From: a bacterium
GTDB taxonomy: Bacteria; Omnitrophota; Gorgyraeia; Gygaellales; Profunditerraquicolaceae
Assembly (NCBI GenBank): GCA_004298075.1
Contig: SCRK01000035.1
Span: forward strand, 1-7,615
Length of the DNA: 7,615 nt
Direction of reading: 5' to 3'
Within the stretch, counting starts at the first letter, position 1, and every line of letters begins with the position of its first letter. A model generated the notes under the pieces. That model was not told the origin of the DNA. It did no database searches and saw only the letters and a program-made list of their open reading frames with translations. The position numbers and the translations under genes are program-made. Of the stretch, positions 1-6,762 are shown piece by piece.

Positions 1-1071
1 CTGGAATCTTTCCTGAAACGTTTCTCCAAAAACGGCGATTTCCTCAGGGACGCCTTTAAAAAATTCTTCAACCGTGATTTGATGGATTTTTTCCAGTCAC
101 GCGGGTTAAAACTCAAAATCGAGCGCCAGATGCGCGTTTTCCCGGTAACCGACCGTTCCTCCAGTATCCTTGATGTGTTGAAAAAGGAGCTTGAAAAGGC
201 CGGGGCGCAGGTTATCTGTAAGAGTAAAGTCGTGGATCTGTTGACGGAGAAAGGTATGGTCAAGGGGGTGCGCCTGGATAATGGCAGGGAGATCCCCGCT
301 GACCGGGTGATCCTGGCTACCGGAGGGGCTAGTTACAGTTTTACCGGATCTGATTCTTCCGGCATAAGGCTCGCCGGAAAACTGGGGCACGCGATAATAC
401 CATTATGCCCCGGGTTAGTCCCGCTTACGGTAAAAGAGGATTATCCTCGTAAGCTTGAGGGCCTGGCCTTACGCAATATCAGGATCAAATTCTTAGGCGG
501 CAAGACCCGGATTGTTTCCGATATAGGAGAGCTTATTTTTACCGCCTCCGGAATATCAGGCCCGTTAGTGATTACTTTGAGCGGTAGGGTCATGGATCTG
601 CTCAGCCGGGGAGAAAAAGTTTCCGCCGAGATTGACCTGAAGCCGGCTTTATCAGTCCAGCAATTGGACAGTCGCCTGCTGCGGGAGTTTAAGCTTAACG
701 CCAAAAAGAATATCAGGAATACATTGAAAGAATTATTGCCGCTGCGCTTGATCGAGGTCTTCGCGCAGACAGCCGGGATCGATACTTTTAAGAAATGCAG
801 CCAGGCCACCCAGAAAGAAAGAGAGGGGATAGTTTCTCTGCTTAAAGGTTTCCGGATGAATATCGCGGGGGCCAGGCCTATCGAGGAGGCCATGATCACC
901 CGGGGCGGGGTGAGTTTAAAGGATATAAACCCGCGGACCATGGAGTCACGGCTGATCAAGGGATTATATTTCGCGGGTGAGATGATCGACGTGGACGCGG
1001 ATACCGGCGGTTTTAACCTTCAGGCAGCTTTCTCAACCGGCTATCTCGCGGGAGAAAGCGCGGCAATATGA
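1..1071 (+). CDS. BaiN/HI0933-family FAD-dependent oxidoreductase, 5'-truncated
   Basis: The frame is open from the first base and ends at TGA 1069-1071, giving the C-terminal 356 residues. The N-terminal Rossmann segment with the GxGxxG dinucleotide motif is missing; family members are about 400 residues, so roughly 50-60 are outside the window. Visible family marks, numbered within the fragment, are ATGG at 106-109, the TRGGVSLKDINPRTMES block near 299-315, and the C-terminal FAD-contacting block GEMIDVDADTGGFNLQ starting at residue 326. These match the HI0933/YhiN/BaiN group of flavoproteins, cytoplasmic enzymes whose substrate is unknown for most members, so no specific reaction is assigned. 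A start at ATG 79 is possible but unlikely, because the upstream codons read as natural protein. The gene is joined to the next by a 4-nt ATGA overlap, which suggests translational coupling. Confidence 0.93.
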   Translation: MESFLKRFSKNGDFLRDAFKKFFNRDLMDFFQSRGLKLKIERQMRVFPVTDRSSSILDVLKKELEKAGAQVICKSKVVDLLTEKGMVKGVRLDNGREIPADRVILATGGASYSFTGSDSSGIRLAGKLGHAIIPLCPGLVPLTVKEDYPRKLEGLALRNIRIKFLGGKTRIVSDIGELIFTASGISGPLVITLSGRVMDLLSRGEKVSAEIDLKPALSVQQLDSRLLREFKLNAKKNIRNTLKELLPLRLIEVFAQTAGIDTFKKCSQATQKEREGIVSLLKGFRMNIAGARPIEEAMITRGGVSLKDINPRTMESRLIKGLYFAGEMIDVDADTGGFNLQAAFSTGYLAGESAAI

Positions 1072-2441
1072 CAACAATATATTTAGCCTCTAAATCTAAA
1101 GCCAGGAAGGAATTATTAGAGAGATTCGGCCTGAAGTTCAAAGTCCTTTCTCCTAAAGTTAAAGAGCGCAAGAGCCGCGGGAATTTTTCTTACGCTCAAA
1201 TGGTAAAACATAACGCCGGCGGCAAGGCCAGGGATGTTGCCGGCAGGGTCAAGGAAGGCATTATAATCGCCGCGGACACTATCTGCGTGCAGAATAATAA
1301 AATATTCGGCAAGCCCGGGAATATGGATGAAGCCCGGCGCATGCTTAAAAAATTATCCAGCAGGCCGCAATGGCTCTATACGGGCCTGGCAGTCATAAAA
1401 AAGGATGAAGCCGGAGAAAAGCTGCTTTTGGACCATGAAAAAACCAGGGTTTGTATGGATAAGCTAAGCGACAAGCAGATAAATAACTATTTTAAGCATG
1501 TCTCTCCTTTGGATAAGGCCGGAAGTTTTGATATCCAGGGTAAGGGGGCGTTCTTTATCAAGAGGATAGACGGCTGTTTTTATAATGTCGTGGGCCTGCC
1601 TTTAAGGAAACTGCGGCTTATGTTTAAAAAACTTGATATAAAGTTGTTTTTGTTTTTCCTATCTGCTGTCTGCTATCTGCTGCCTGCTGTTTTTCTTTCC
1701 GGCTGCTCTACCGAATATAACCTGGCTACCAAGCAGGAGGAGAAATACTATTACAGCACGGATCAAGAGGTGCAGATGGGCCAGTCAATAGACCGCCAGG
1801 TGTCTAAAGAGTATAAATTTTCCGGCGACCCTCTGCAGCTAAAACGCGTGCAAGATATAGGCAGGAAAATAGCGGCTGTCAGCGACAGAAAAGAGATCGA
1901 CTATCATTTCCGGATCTTAGATGACGATACGGTGAACGCCGTCTCCCTCCCCGGAGGTTATGTTTATGTGAACAGCGGATTATTGGAGAAGGTCTCCAGC
2001 GATGACGAGCTCGCCTGCGTGCTGGCGCATGAGGTAGGGCATATCGTGGCCAGGCACAGCATCAAGAAGCTCCAGGCCATGCAAAGCTACACCCTTTTGA
2101 GGCTCCTGGTGGCGGTAGCTCCCGCTTCAGGGAATATAGGCACCGCCGCGGATACCGCTTTTACCGAGTTCCTCCTCGGCTACGGCCGGGAAGATGAGCT
2201 GCTCGCGGATCAATTGGGCGCGCGTTACGCAAGGCTGGCCGGTTATGACCCCCGCGGCATGATCACCTTTCTGGAGAAGCTGCAGGATATAAACCGCAGG
2301 ATGCCGCCTACGGAGCGGTCATATTATAAGACCCACCCTTATGTCCCGGACAGGATCAGGGTGGTCAAGCAGGAACTGGGGGAGCAGGTCGATTTCAAGG
2401 ATTACATCAACGTCGAGCAAAAGCCCCATGAATCCCGTTAG
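1068..2441 (+). CDS. maf: Maf nucleotide pyrophosphatase fused in frame to an M48 lipoprotein metallopeptidase
   Basis: This 457-residue frame joins two proteins normally encoded separately. Residues 1-192 are a near-complete Maf/YhdE-like nucleoside triphosphate pyrophosphatase (cytoplasmic removal of non-canonical or pyrimidine NTPs). It shows LASKSKAR at 6-13, AADT at 68-71 (D70 the expected catalytic acid), FGKP at 80-83, YTG at 104-106, DKAGSFDIQG at 149-158, and a GLPL ending followed by a final helix. That helix runs straight into a signal sequence: MFKK at 185, a hydrophobic core at 193-209 and lipobox LSGC at 210-213. The rest is an M48 protease with NAVSLPGGYVYV, HEVGH at 321-325 (zinc ligands H321 and H325, catalytic E322), E377 in the EDELLAD segment as third ligand, and a THP...DRI ending. 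It resembles periplasmic LoiP/BepA-type quality-control proteases. ATG 1068 overlaps the upstream stop. The two halves belong in different compartments, so internal initiation at 1620 or processing at C213 is likely. Confidence 0.92.
   Translation: MTTIYLASKSKARKELLERFGLKFKVLSPKVKERKSRGNFSYAQMVKHNAGGKARDVAGRVKEGIIIAADTICVQNNKIFGKPGNMDEARRMLKKLSSRPQWLYTGLAVIKKDEAGEKLLLDHEKTRVCMDKLSDKQINNYFKHVSPLDKAGSFDIQGKGAFFIKRIDGCFYNVVGLPLRKLRLMFKKLDIKLFLFFLSAVCYLLPAVFLSGCSTEYNLATKQEEKYYYSTDQEVQMGQSIDRQVSKEYKFSGDPLQLKRVQDIGRKIAAVSDRKEIDYHFRILDDDTVNAVSLPGGYVYVNSGLLEKVSSDDELACVLAHEVGHIVARHSIKKLQAMQSYTLLRLLVAVAPASGNIGTAADTAFTEFLLGYGREDELLADQLGARYARLAGYDPRGMITFLEKLQDINRRMPPTERSYYKTHPYVPDRIRVVKQELGEQVDFKDYINVEQKPHESR
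1604..1622 (+). promoter_or_regulatory. Candidate internal ribosome binding site and ATG for the M48 lipoprotein
   Basis: AAGGA at 1604-1608 lies 11 nt before an in-frame ATG at 1620-1622. Starting here would give a free-standing 273-residue lipoprotein precursor with an ordinary n-region (MFKKLDIK), hydrophobic core and lipobox. The spacing is on the long side and the motif could be chance within a Lys-rich coding stretch, so this is a possibility, not an established start. Confidence 0.4.
1660..1687 (+). repeat. Heptanucleotide repeat / 14-bp tandem duplication in the signal-peptide core
   Basis: Four 7-bp units lie head to tail: TATCTGC, TGTCTGC, TATCTGC, TGCCTGC. Read as two 14-bp copies (1660-1673 and 1674-1687), they differ at one base. 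The repeat encodes the hydrophobic core just before the lipobox. Neither 7 nor 14 is divisible by three, so a copy gained or lost changes the downstream frame for both possible starts (1068 and 1620). Confidence 0.8.
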
Positions 2442-3570
2442 AAGGAGTATTTTTAGCAAGGTCAGGATACTCTTACTGATTTTATTAGTCTTTTTCGGCT
2501 TTTGCGCGGGAAAGACATTATTCTGGGATAAAATGAAAGCCGTTCCGGAAACCTTAGCCAAAGATAATCTGAATAATCCATTCGGGGTATTGGAATTTTT
2601 ACACTGGAATCACCCCTGGAACAATTACAAATATCCCTCTGATTTAGAGCTGGAAAGAGCCATTTCTTTGATGCGGGAGGCAGGGGTAGGCTGGGTACGG
2701 GTTGATTTCTTGTGGTCTGATATTGAGCCGGAAGAGGGTAAGTTTGATTTTTCCAAATATGACCGCATTGTCCGGCTGCTCGGGAGCAAAGGGATACATA
2801 TCCTGGGCATTTTGCATTACAGCACCGATTGGGCCTCTTCATGCGGAGAGTGGAATTGCCCTCCCAAAGACAATAAGCTCTTCCTTAATTACGTAAGTAA
2901 AGTTATCCGGCGCTATAAGGATAGGGTCAAATACTGGGAGCTCTGGAATGAACCGGATTCCTATACATACTGGAAAGAGCAGGATGGTTTAAAATCTTAT
3001 TGTGTTTTGTTAAAAGAAGTTTATACCCTGGCTAAGCGGATCGACCCGGGGTGCAAGATATTAAACGGCGGGCTCGCCAACGGCGCCACCAGCATCAACA
3101 AGCTCTACGATAATGGGGCAAAAGATTATTTTGACATATTGAACATCCATTTCTTTGAAAACCCGTTAAATCCCGGATCGATCAAGGCAGTGGCAAGTTA
3201 TCCGAAATTGGCTTATAAGATAATGCGGCGTAATGGCGACGGAAACAAGAAGATCTGGATAACCGAGATCGGCTGTCCCGGGGTAAGGGCGGGGTTAAAA
3301 ACGGATAACTGGTGGATGGGAAAAAATCCTACCGAGCGCCAGCAGGCCAAGTGGCTTAAGGATGTTTATAGCGAGCTGCTGAAAAATCCGCATGTTGAAA
3401 AGGTTTTCTGGGCTTTTTTCCGGGATACGCAAGACCACTGGAATAGCGGGGTGGATTATTTCGGCATGGTGCGCTGGGATTTCTCCAGGAAACCTTCTTA
3501 CCGGGCTTATCGCGAATGTTTCAATAAATGGCTTCTTGAATATAGAAAAAGTAATGGTATACTGGATTAA
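2428..3570 (+). CDS. Clan GH-A glycoside hydrolase (GH39/GH5-like), membrane-anchored or secreted
   Basis: The product has 380 residues. It begins with a basic n-region and a hydrophobic segment at about 14-28, so the enzyme acts outside the cytoplasm, anchored or released; the FGFC sequence there is not a good lipobox. The body reads as a TIM-barrel retaining glycosidase. WELWNEPD contains the expected acid/base glutamate E175 after N174, and WITEIG contains the expected nucleophile E280. The W-x-R-x-D/W-S-x-I-E-P-E-x-G pattern near the first strands is typical of GH39 and related GH5-like enzymes. Two close cysteines in SSCGEWNC could form a disulfide. The substrate cannot be read from sequence; a beta-linked polysaccharide or oligosaccharide is inferred. 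ATG 2428 is chosen over ATG 2341 because it directly precedes the signal-like segment and leaves only a 14-nt overlap with the protease gene. No good Shine-Dalgarno sequence precedes it, so coupled translation is likely. Confidence 0.85.
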   Translation: MNPVRRSIFSKVRILLLILLVFFGFCAGKTLFWDKMKAVPETLAKDNLNNPFGVLEFLHWNHPWNNYKYPSDLELERAISLMREAGVGWVRVDFLWSDIEPEEGKFDFSKYDRIVRLLGSKGIHILGILHYSTDWASSCGEWNCPPKDNKLFLNYVSKVIRRYKDRVKYWELWNEPDSYTYWKEQDGLKSYCVLLKEVYTLAKRIDPGCKILNGGLANGATSINKLYDNGAKDYFDILNIHFFENPLNPGSIKAVASYPKLAYKIMRRNGDGNKKIWITEIGCPGVRAGLKTDNWWMGKNPTERQQAKWLKDVYSELLKNPHVEKVFWAFFRDTQDHWNSGVDYFGMVRWDFSRKPSYRAYRECFNKWLLEYRKSNGILD

Positions 3571-3585
3571 GGAGGTGCTCTCTTG
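3569..3585 (+). promoter_or_regulatory. Strong Shine-Dalgarno sequence fixing a TTG start
   Basis: AAGGAGGTG at 3569-3577, partly formed by the stop codon of the glycosidase gene, places AGGAGG 7 nt ahead of TTG 3583. It is the best ribosome binding site in the window and decides the response regulator start, since the next in-frame ATG (3601) would remove the first strand of the receiver domain. Confidence 0.88.
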
Positions 3586-3966
3586 GATAAAAAAAGAGTA
3601 ATGATAATCGACGATGAAGAGGGGTTTGCCTCTATGCTCAAGATAAGGCTTGAGCGGATCGGCAACTACGAGGTCATGGCTTTGACCGACGCGAAAGACG
3701 CGATCAAGTCTGCGCATGACTTTCAGCCGGATGTTATCTTATTGGACCTGATCATGCCTAAGGTGGATGGATTGGATGTGCGCGATATGCTCATTAATGA
3801 TCCTGTCTGCCGGAAGATGCCGGTGATAATAGTCTCGGGAATAGACCAGAGTATGGATAAAGGACAGGCCTATAAGTTCGGGGCAGTAGATTATATCGTC
3901 AAACCGGTTGATGACGCCAGGTTGCTTGACGCCGTGGAGAAAGCCATAAATCCCAAATCAGGATAA
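3583..3966 (+). CDS. Single-domain response regulator (CheY-like receiver)
   Basis: This 127-residue cytoplasmic protein consists only of a receiver domain. Acidic pair D10-D11 (VMIIDDEE) would hold magnesium, D55 in VILLDLIMP is the phosphoacceptor, S85 in IIVSG takes the conserved Thr/Ser position, and K107 in YIVKP is the conserved lysine. Y104 sits where the switch aromatic is expected. All residues needed for phosphorylation are present, so it should be functional. It has no DNA-binding or enzymatic output domain and ends soon after the last helix, so it must act by protein contact or as a phosphorelay intermediate. No histidine kinase lies in the window. It follows the glycosidase gene by 12 nt and is probably cotranscribed with it. 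Confidence 0.94.
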   Translation: MDKKRVMIIDDEEGFASMLKIRLERIGNYEVMALTDAKDAIKSAHDFQPDVILLDLIMPKVDGLDVRDMLINDPVCRKMPVIIVSGIDQSMDKGQAYKFGAVDYIVKPVDDARLLDAVEKAINPKSG

Positions 3967-4006
3967 TCCTAAAAAACAATCTCTTAAATCTTAAAATAAA
4001 CCGGTC
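3967..4006 (+). promoter_or_regulatory. Short A/T-rich spacer before mgtA; possible -10 element
   Basis: The 40 nt hold no Shine-Dalgarno match near ATG 4007 and no terminator hairpin. TAAAAT at 3992-3997 resembles a -10 box and would start transcription about at the ATG, but no -35 match is found at the right distance. The spacer is too short for the long regulated leader known from enterobacterial mgtA. Confidence 0.25.
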
Positions 4007-6577
4007 ATGAACAATAAGCCTAAATTAAACGGCTCCAGGAAGCCACAGAACTGGAGCTTTGATTACGCGGGGTGCTCCCAGGAAACCCTCTTTGGGCAGC
4101 TGGCCACTTCTCCCAAGGGCCTATCCGAAGATGAGGCCCAAAAACGCCTTGAAGAATACGGTTTTAACGAGCCCGCCAGGAAAAAAAAGAGAACCATCCT
4201 GATCCAGATACTCTCAAAATTTATTAACCCTTTAGTAATCGTGCTGCTGATTATCGCCGCCTTCTCTTTGTTTTTTGGAGAGAAGATAAGCGCCATATTA
4301 GTCATGCTTATGGCGGCTCTAAGCGTATTCCTCTCATTTATACAGGAATACCGCGCCGGCAAAGAAGCGGAGAAGCTAAGCGAAATGGTCCGCACCACTG
4401 CCACGGTTTATCGTAACGGCAGGCAGCTGGAAGTAAAAATAAGGGAGATCGTTCCCGGGGATATCGTCGATCTGTTTGCCGGGGATATGATCCCGGCGGA
4501 TCTGCGGATAATTTCCTGCAAAGACCTGTTTATCAACCAGGCTTCATTGACGGGAGAGTCATTTCCCGTAGAAAAAAATGCCGAAGCTATTGAATCGAAG
4601 AAAAATTCGGCGTCCGAATTAACGAACATCGCTTTCATGGGCTCAAGCGTAGTAAGCGGGACGGGATTGGGGGTGGTTATAAGGACCGGCATTGCCACCC
4701 AATTCGGAGAGATCTCCCGCCGGCTCTCGGCTATGGCGGTTGAGACAAGTTTTGATAAAGGGATACGCAAATTCACCTGGCTCATGGTCCGCCTTATGAT
4801 CATACTGGTGGTGATCATCTTCGCCATAAACGCTTTTTCCAAAGGGAATGTCATGCAGGCTTTGCTTTTTTCGCTGGCTGTGGCTGTAGGGATCACCCCT
4901 GAAATGCTGCCGATGCTGGTGGCGGTAAATCTTTCCAAGGGCGCCATAGCCATGTCCAAGAAGCAGGTAATAGTAAAACGCCTGAATTCTATCCAGAACT
5001 TCGGCGCGATGGATGTGCTTTGCACGGATAAGACCGGGACCCTTACCTTAGACAAGATCGTCCTTGAGCGTCACTGCGATGTTGTGAGAAAAGACGATGA
5101 GGATGTATTAAGATTCGCCTATATCAATAGTTTTTACCAGACCGGCCTTAAGAATATATTGGACAGGGCCATTTTAAAACACGGGAAATTATTGATCAAG
5201 CAATATAAAAAATATGATGAGATCCCTTTTGACTTCTCCAGGAAGATAATGTCGGTAGTCGTGGAAATGGATGGCCTTCACAGGATCATTGCCAAGGGCG
5301 CGCCGGAAGAAATATTCAAGAGATGTTCAAAGTATGTATTGGATAACGACCTTATAGAGATGGACCAATTGGTGCTTGCCGACCTGCGGGAAGAATACAA
5401 TAGCTTGAGCGCTAACGGATTCAGGGTCCTGGCTGTCGCCTATAAGGACATAGAGAACAAGAAACAGGCATATTCAAAAGATGATGAGCAGGATATGGTG
5501 CTGAAAGGTTATATCGCCTTTCTTGACCCTCCCAAGCCCACAGCGAAAAAGACGATCGAGGCGCTAAGAGACCTGGGGATAGAATTCAAGGTTTTAACCG
5601 GCGACAACGAATTGGTGACGAAGAAGATCTGCGCGGATGTGGGCCTGGATGTTAAAGGATTGGTTACCGGGGAGCAGGTTGAGAAAGCAAACGACGCAGA
5701 GCTGAGGGAATTGGTAAAGCATACCTCTGTTTTCGCGCGTCTTTCGCCTTTGCAGAAGGAACGCGTGATCCGCGCCTTGCAAAAAAACAAGCATGTTGTA
5801 GGTTATTTAGGGGACGGTATAAATGACGCTCCCGCTCTTAAAGCCTCCGACGTCGGGATATCGGTAAACAACGCGGTGGATATCGCCAAAGAATCGGCGG
5901 ATATAATCCTTTTGCAGAAAAGCCTTTTTGTCCTTAAAGACGGCGTTCTTGAAGGCAGAAAAACCTTCGGCAACATACTCAAGTATATCAAGATGGGAGC
6001 AAGCTCTAATTTCGGGAATATGTTAAGCATGACCGGGGCAAGCTTATTTCTTCCCTTCCTGCCGATGCTGCCTATCCAGATACTCTTGAATAACTTCCTT
6101 TATGACCTCTCGCAGGTCGCCATCCCCTCTGATGAGGTGGATAAAGAGTATCTCTTAAAAGAAAGGCCCTGGAATATAAATTACATAAAGAAATTCATTA
6201 TTTTTCTGGGTCCGGTCAGCTCACTGTTTGATTTCATAACCTTCGGGGTCTTGTTGTGGGTCTTCCATGCCCACCAGCCTCTTTTTAATACGGGATGGTT
6301 CCTGGAATCGCTTTGCACCCAAACATTGGTCATCTATGTGATCCGCACGGGGAAGATCCCTTTTATTGAAAGCAAGCCAAGCCAGTTCCTGATGTTCACC
6401 TCTGTTTATATAGTCACGATAGGGTTGGTGATCCCCTTCACGCCTCTAGGCCGGTACTTCAACTTTGTCACCCCGCCGCCGATGTTTTTTGCGGCTCTTC
6501 TGATCATTGTCGTCGTCTATTTATTTACGGTGCAATTCGTGAAGAGCTGGTTTATAAGAAAATACGGATACGAATAA
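4007..6577 (+). CDS. mgtA: MgtA-type magnesium-translocating P-type ATPase
   Basis: This 856-residue inner-membrane pump is a P3B-type ATPase, expected to import Mg2+ using ATP. In order it shows a cation-ATPase N-terminal domain (about 22-75), M1-M2 (about 74-113), an actuator domain with TGES at 182-185, M3-M4 with the MgtA-characteristic PEMLPM at 298-303, phosphorylation site DKTGTLT with D341, nucleotide-binding KGAPE at 430-434, TGDN at 531-534, GDGINDAP at 602-609, then the C-terminal membrane helices. The SSNFGN, LPFLPMLP, LYDLSQVAIP and WVFHAH stretches closely follow enteric MgtA, which separates it from Ca2+ or H+ pumps. It is somewhat shorter than the ~898-residue enteric protein, mainly at the N-terminus. 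ATG 4007 is the only reasonable start because an in-frame stop lies at 3992. The ribosome binding site is poor. No MgtC-like gene accompanies it. Confidence 0.96.
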   Translation: MNNKPKLNGSRKPQNWSFDYAGCSQETLFGQLATSPKGLSEDEAQKRLEEYGFNEPARKKKRTILIQILSKFINPLVIVLLIIAAFSLFFGEKISAILVMLMAALSVFLSFIQEYRAGKEAEKLSEMVRTTATVYRNGRQLEVKIREIVPGDIVDLFAGDMIPADLRIISCKDLFINQASLTGESFPVEKNAEAIESKKNSASELTNIAFMGSSVVSGTGLGVVIRTGIATQFGEISRRLSAMAVETSFDKGIRKFTWLMVRLMIILVVIIFAINAFSKGNVMQALLFSLAVAVGITPEMLPMLVAVNLSKGAIAMSKKQVIVKRLNSIQNFGAMDVLCTDKTGTLTLDKIVLERHCDVVRKDDEDVLRFAYINSFYQTGLKNILDRAILKHGKLLIKQYKKYDEIPFDFSRKIMSVVVEMDGLHRIIAKGAPEEIFKRCSKYVLDNDLIEMDQLVLADLREEYNSLSANGFRVLAVAYKDIENKKQAYSKDDEQDMVLKGYIAFLDPPKPTAKKTIEALRDLGIEFKVLTGDNELVTKKICADVGLDVKGLVTGEQVEKANDAELRELVKHTSVFARLSPLQKERVIRALQKNKHVVGYLGDGINDAPALKASDVGISVNNAVDIAKESADIILLQKSLFVLKDGVLEGRKTFGNILKYIKMGASSNFGNMLSMTGASLFLPFLPMLPIQILLNNFLYDLSQVAIPSDEVDKEYLLKERPWNINYIKKFIIFLGPVSSLFDFITFGVLLWVFHAHQPLFNTGWFLESLCTQTLVIYVIRTGKIPFIESKPSQFLMFTSVYIVTIGLVIPFTPLGRYFNFVTPPPMFFAALLIIVVVYLFTVQFVKSWFIRKYGYE

Positions 6578-6612
6578 ATTCTCGCTAAAGGTAAGGATTT
6601 AAAGGTAGTTAA
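6578..6612. other. Spacer between the mgtA stop and the tRNA 3' end
   Basis: Thirty-five nt between converging genes. No hairpin with a T-run was found on either strand, so neither mgtA nor the tRNA has a recognisable intrinsic terminator here. It contains two copies of TAAAGGTA (6586-6593 and 6600-6607), probably chance. Confidence 0.5.
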
Positions 6613-6693
6613 TGCGGAGGAAGAGACTTGAACTCTTATGGGTTGCCCCACACGCTTCTGAGACGTGCGCGTCTGCCATTCCGCCACCCCCGC
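6613..6693 (-). tRNA. tRNA-Leu (anticodon CAG)
   Basis: Read on the minus strand, the 81 nt fold into a complete class II tRNA. The acceptor GCGGGGG pairs with CCTCCGC (one G-T), and the discriminator is A. The D arm has stem GCG/CGC with GG in the loop. The anticodon stem CACGT/GCGTG encloses loop CTCAGAA, with anticodon CAG for codon CUG. The long variable arm TGGG-GCAA-CCCA is typical of leucine. The T arm is AAGAG/CTCTT with loop TTCAAGT. The 3' CCA is not encoded (TTA follows the discriminator), so CCA-adding enzyme is needed. It lies antisense to its neighbours and has its own promoter. Confidence 0.97.
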
Positions 6694-6705
6694 AAAATCC
6701 GCTTT

Positions 6706-6734
6706 AGTATATATTAGCCTTCGCCTCCTGTCAA
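6706..6734 (-). promoter_or_regulatory. Near-consensus sigma-70-type promoter of tRNA-Leu
   Basis: On the minus strand, TTGACA (6729-6734) is a perfect -35 box, followed by a 17-nt spacer and TATACT (6706-6711), a one-mismatch -10 box. The mature tRNA begins 12 nt beyond the -10, predicting a leader of only about 5 nt. The element is what a highly expressed stable RNA gene would carry. Confidence 0.88.
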
Positions 6735-6762
6735 TTGATTATCATCTCCCGTTATAAATGGA

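Noticed and set aside
2341..2427. Longer start for the glycosidase at ATG 2341
   Set aside because: It would overlap the protease by about 100 nt and add a Ser/Arg-rich tail ahead of the signal sequence, with no ribosome binding site; it is a shadow of the protease coding sequence.
2441..2448. GAAGGAGT, a good Shine-Dalgarno match just after the M48 stop codon
   Set aside because: No ATG, GTG or TTG follows in the glycosidase frame at a usable distance; only ATT 2449, directly adjacent. Starting later would delete the signal-like segment. ATG 2428 is kept.
4408..5055. Long minus-strand open frame (215 codons) inside mgtA
   Set aside because: Fully antisense to the conserved mgtA coding sequence; the translation is low-complexity Ser/Thr/Ile-rich with no recognisable motif. 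The same applies to the other minus-strand frames within genes, such as 441-959 and 3295-3717.
6586..6607. Two direct copies of TAAAGGTA near the tRNA 3' end
   Set aside because: Only 8 bp, A/T-rich and not palindromic; likely chance, with no linked feature.
6613..6693. tRNA-Leu as an attachment site for an integrated element
   Set aside because: No integrase, no repeat of the tRNA 3' end and no foreign-looking gene is present in the window.
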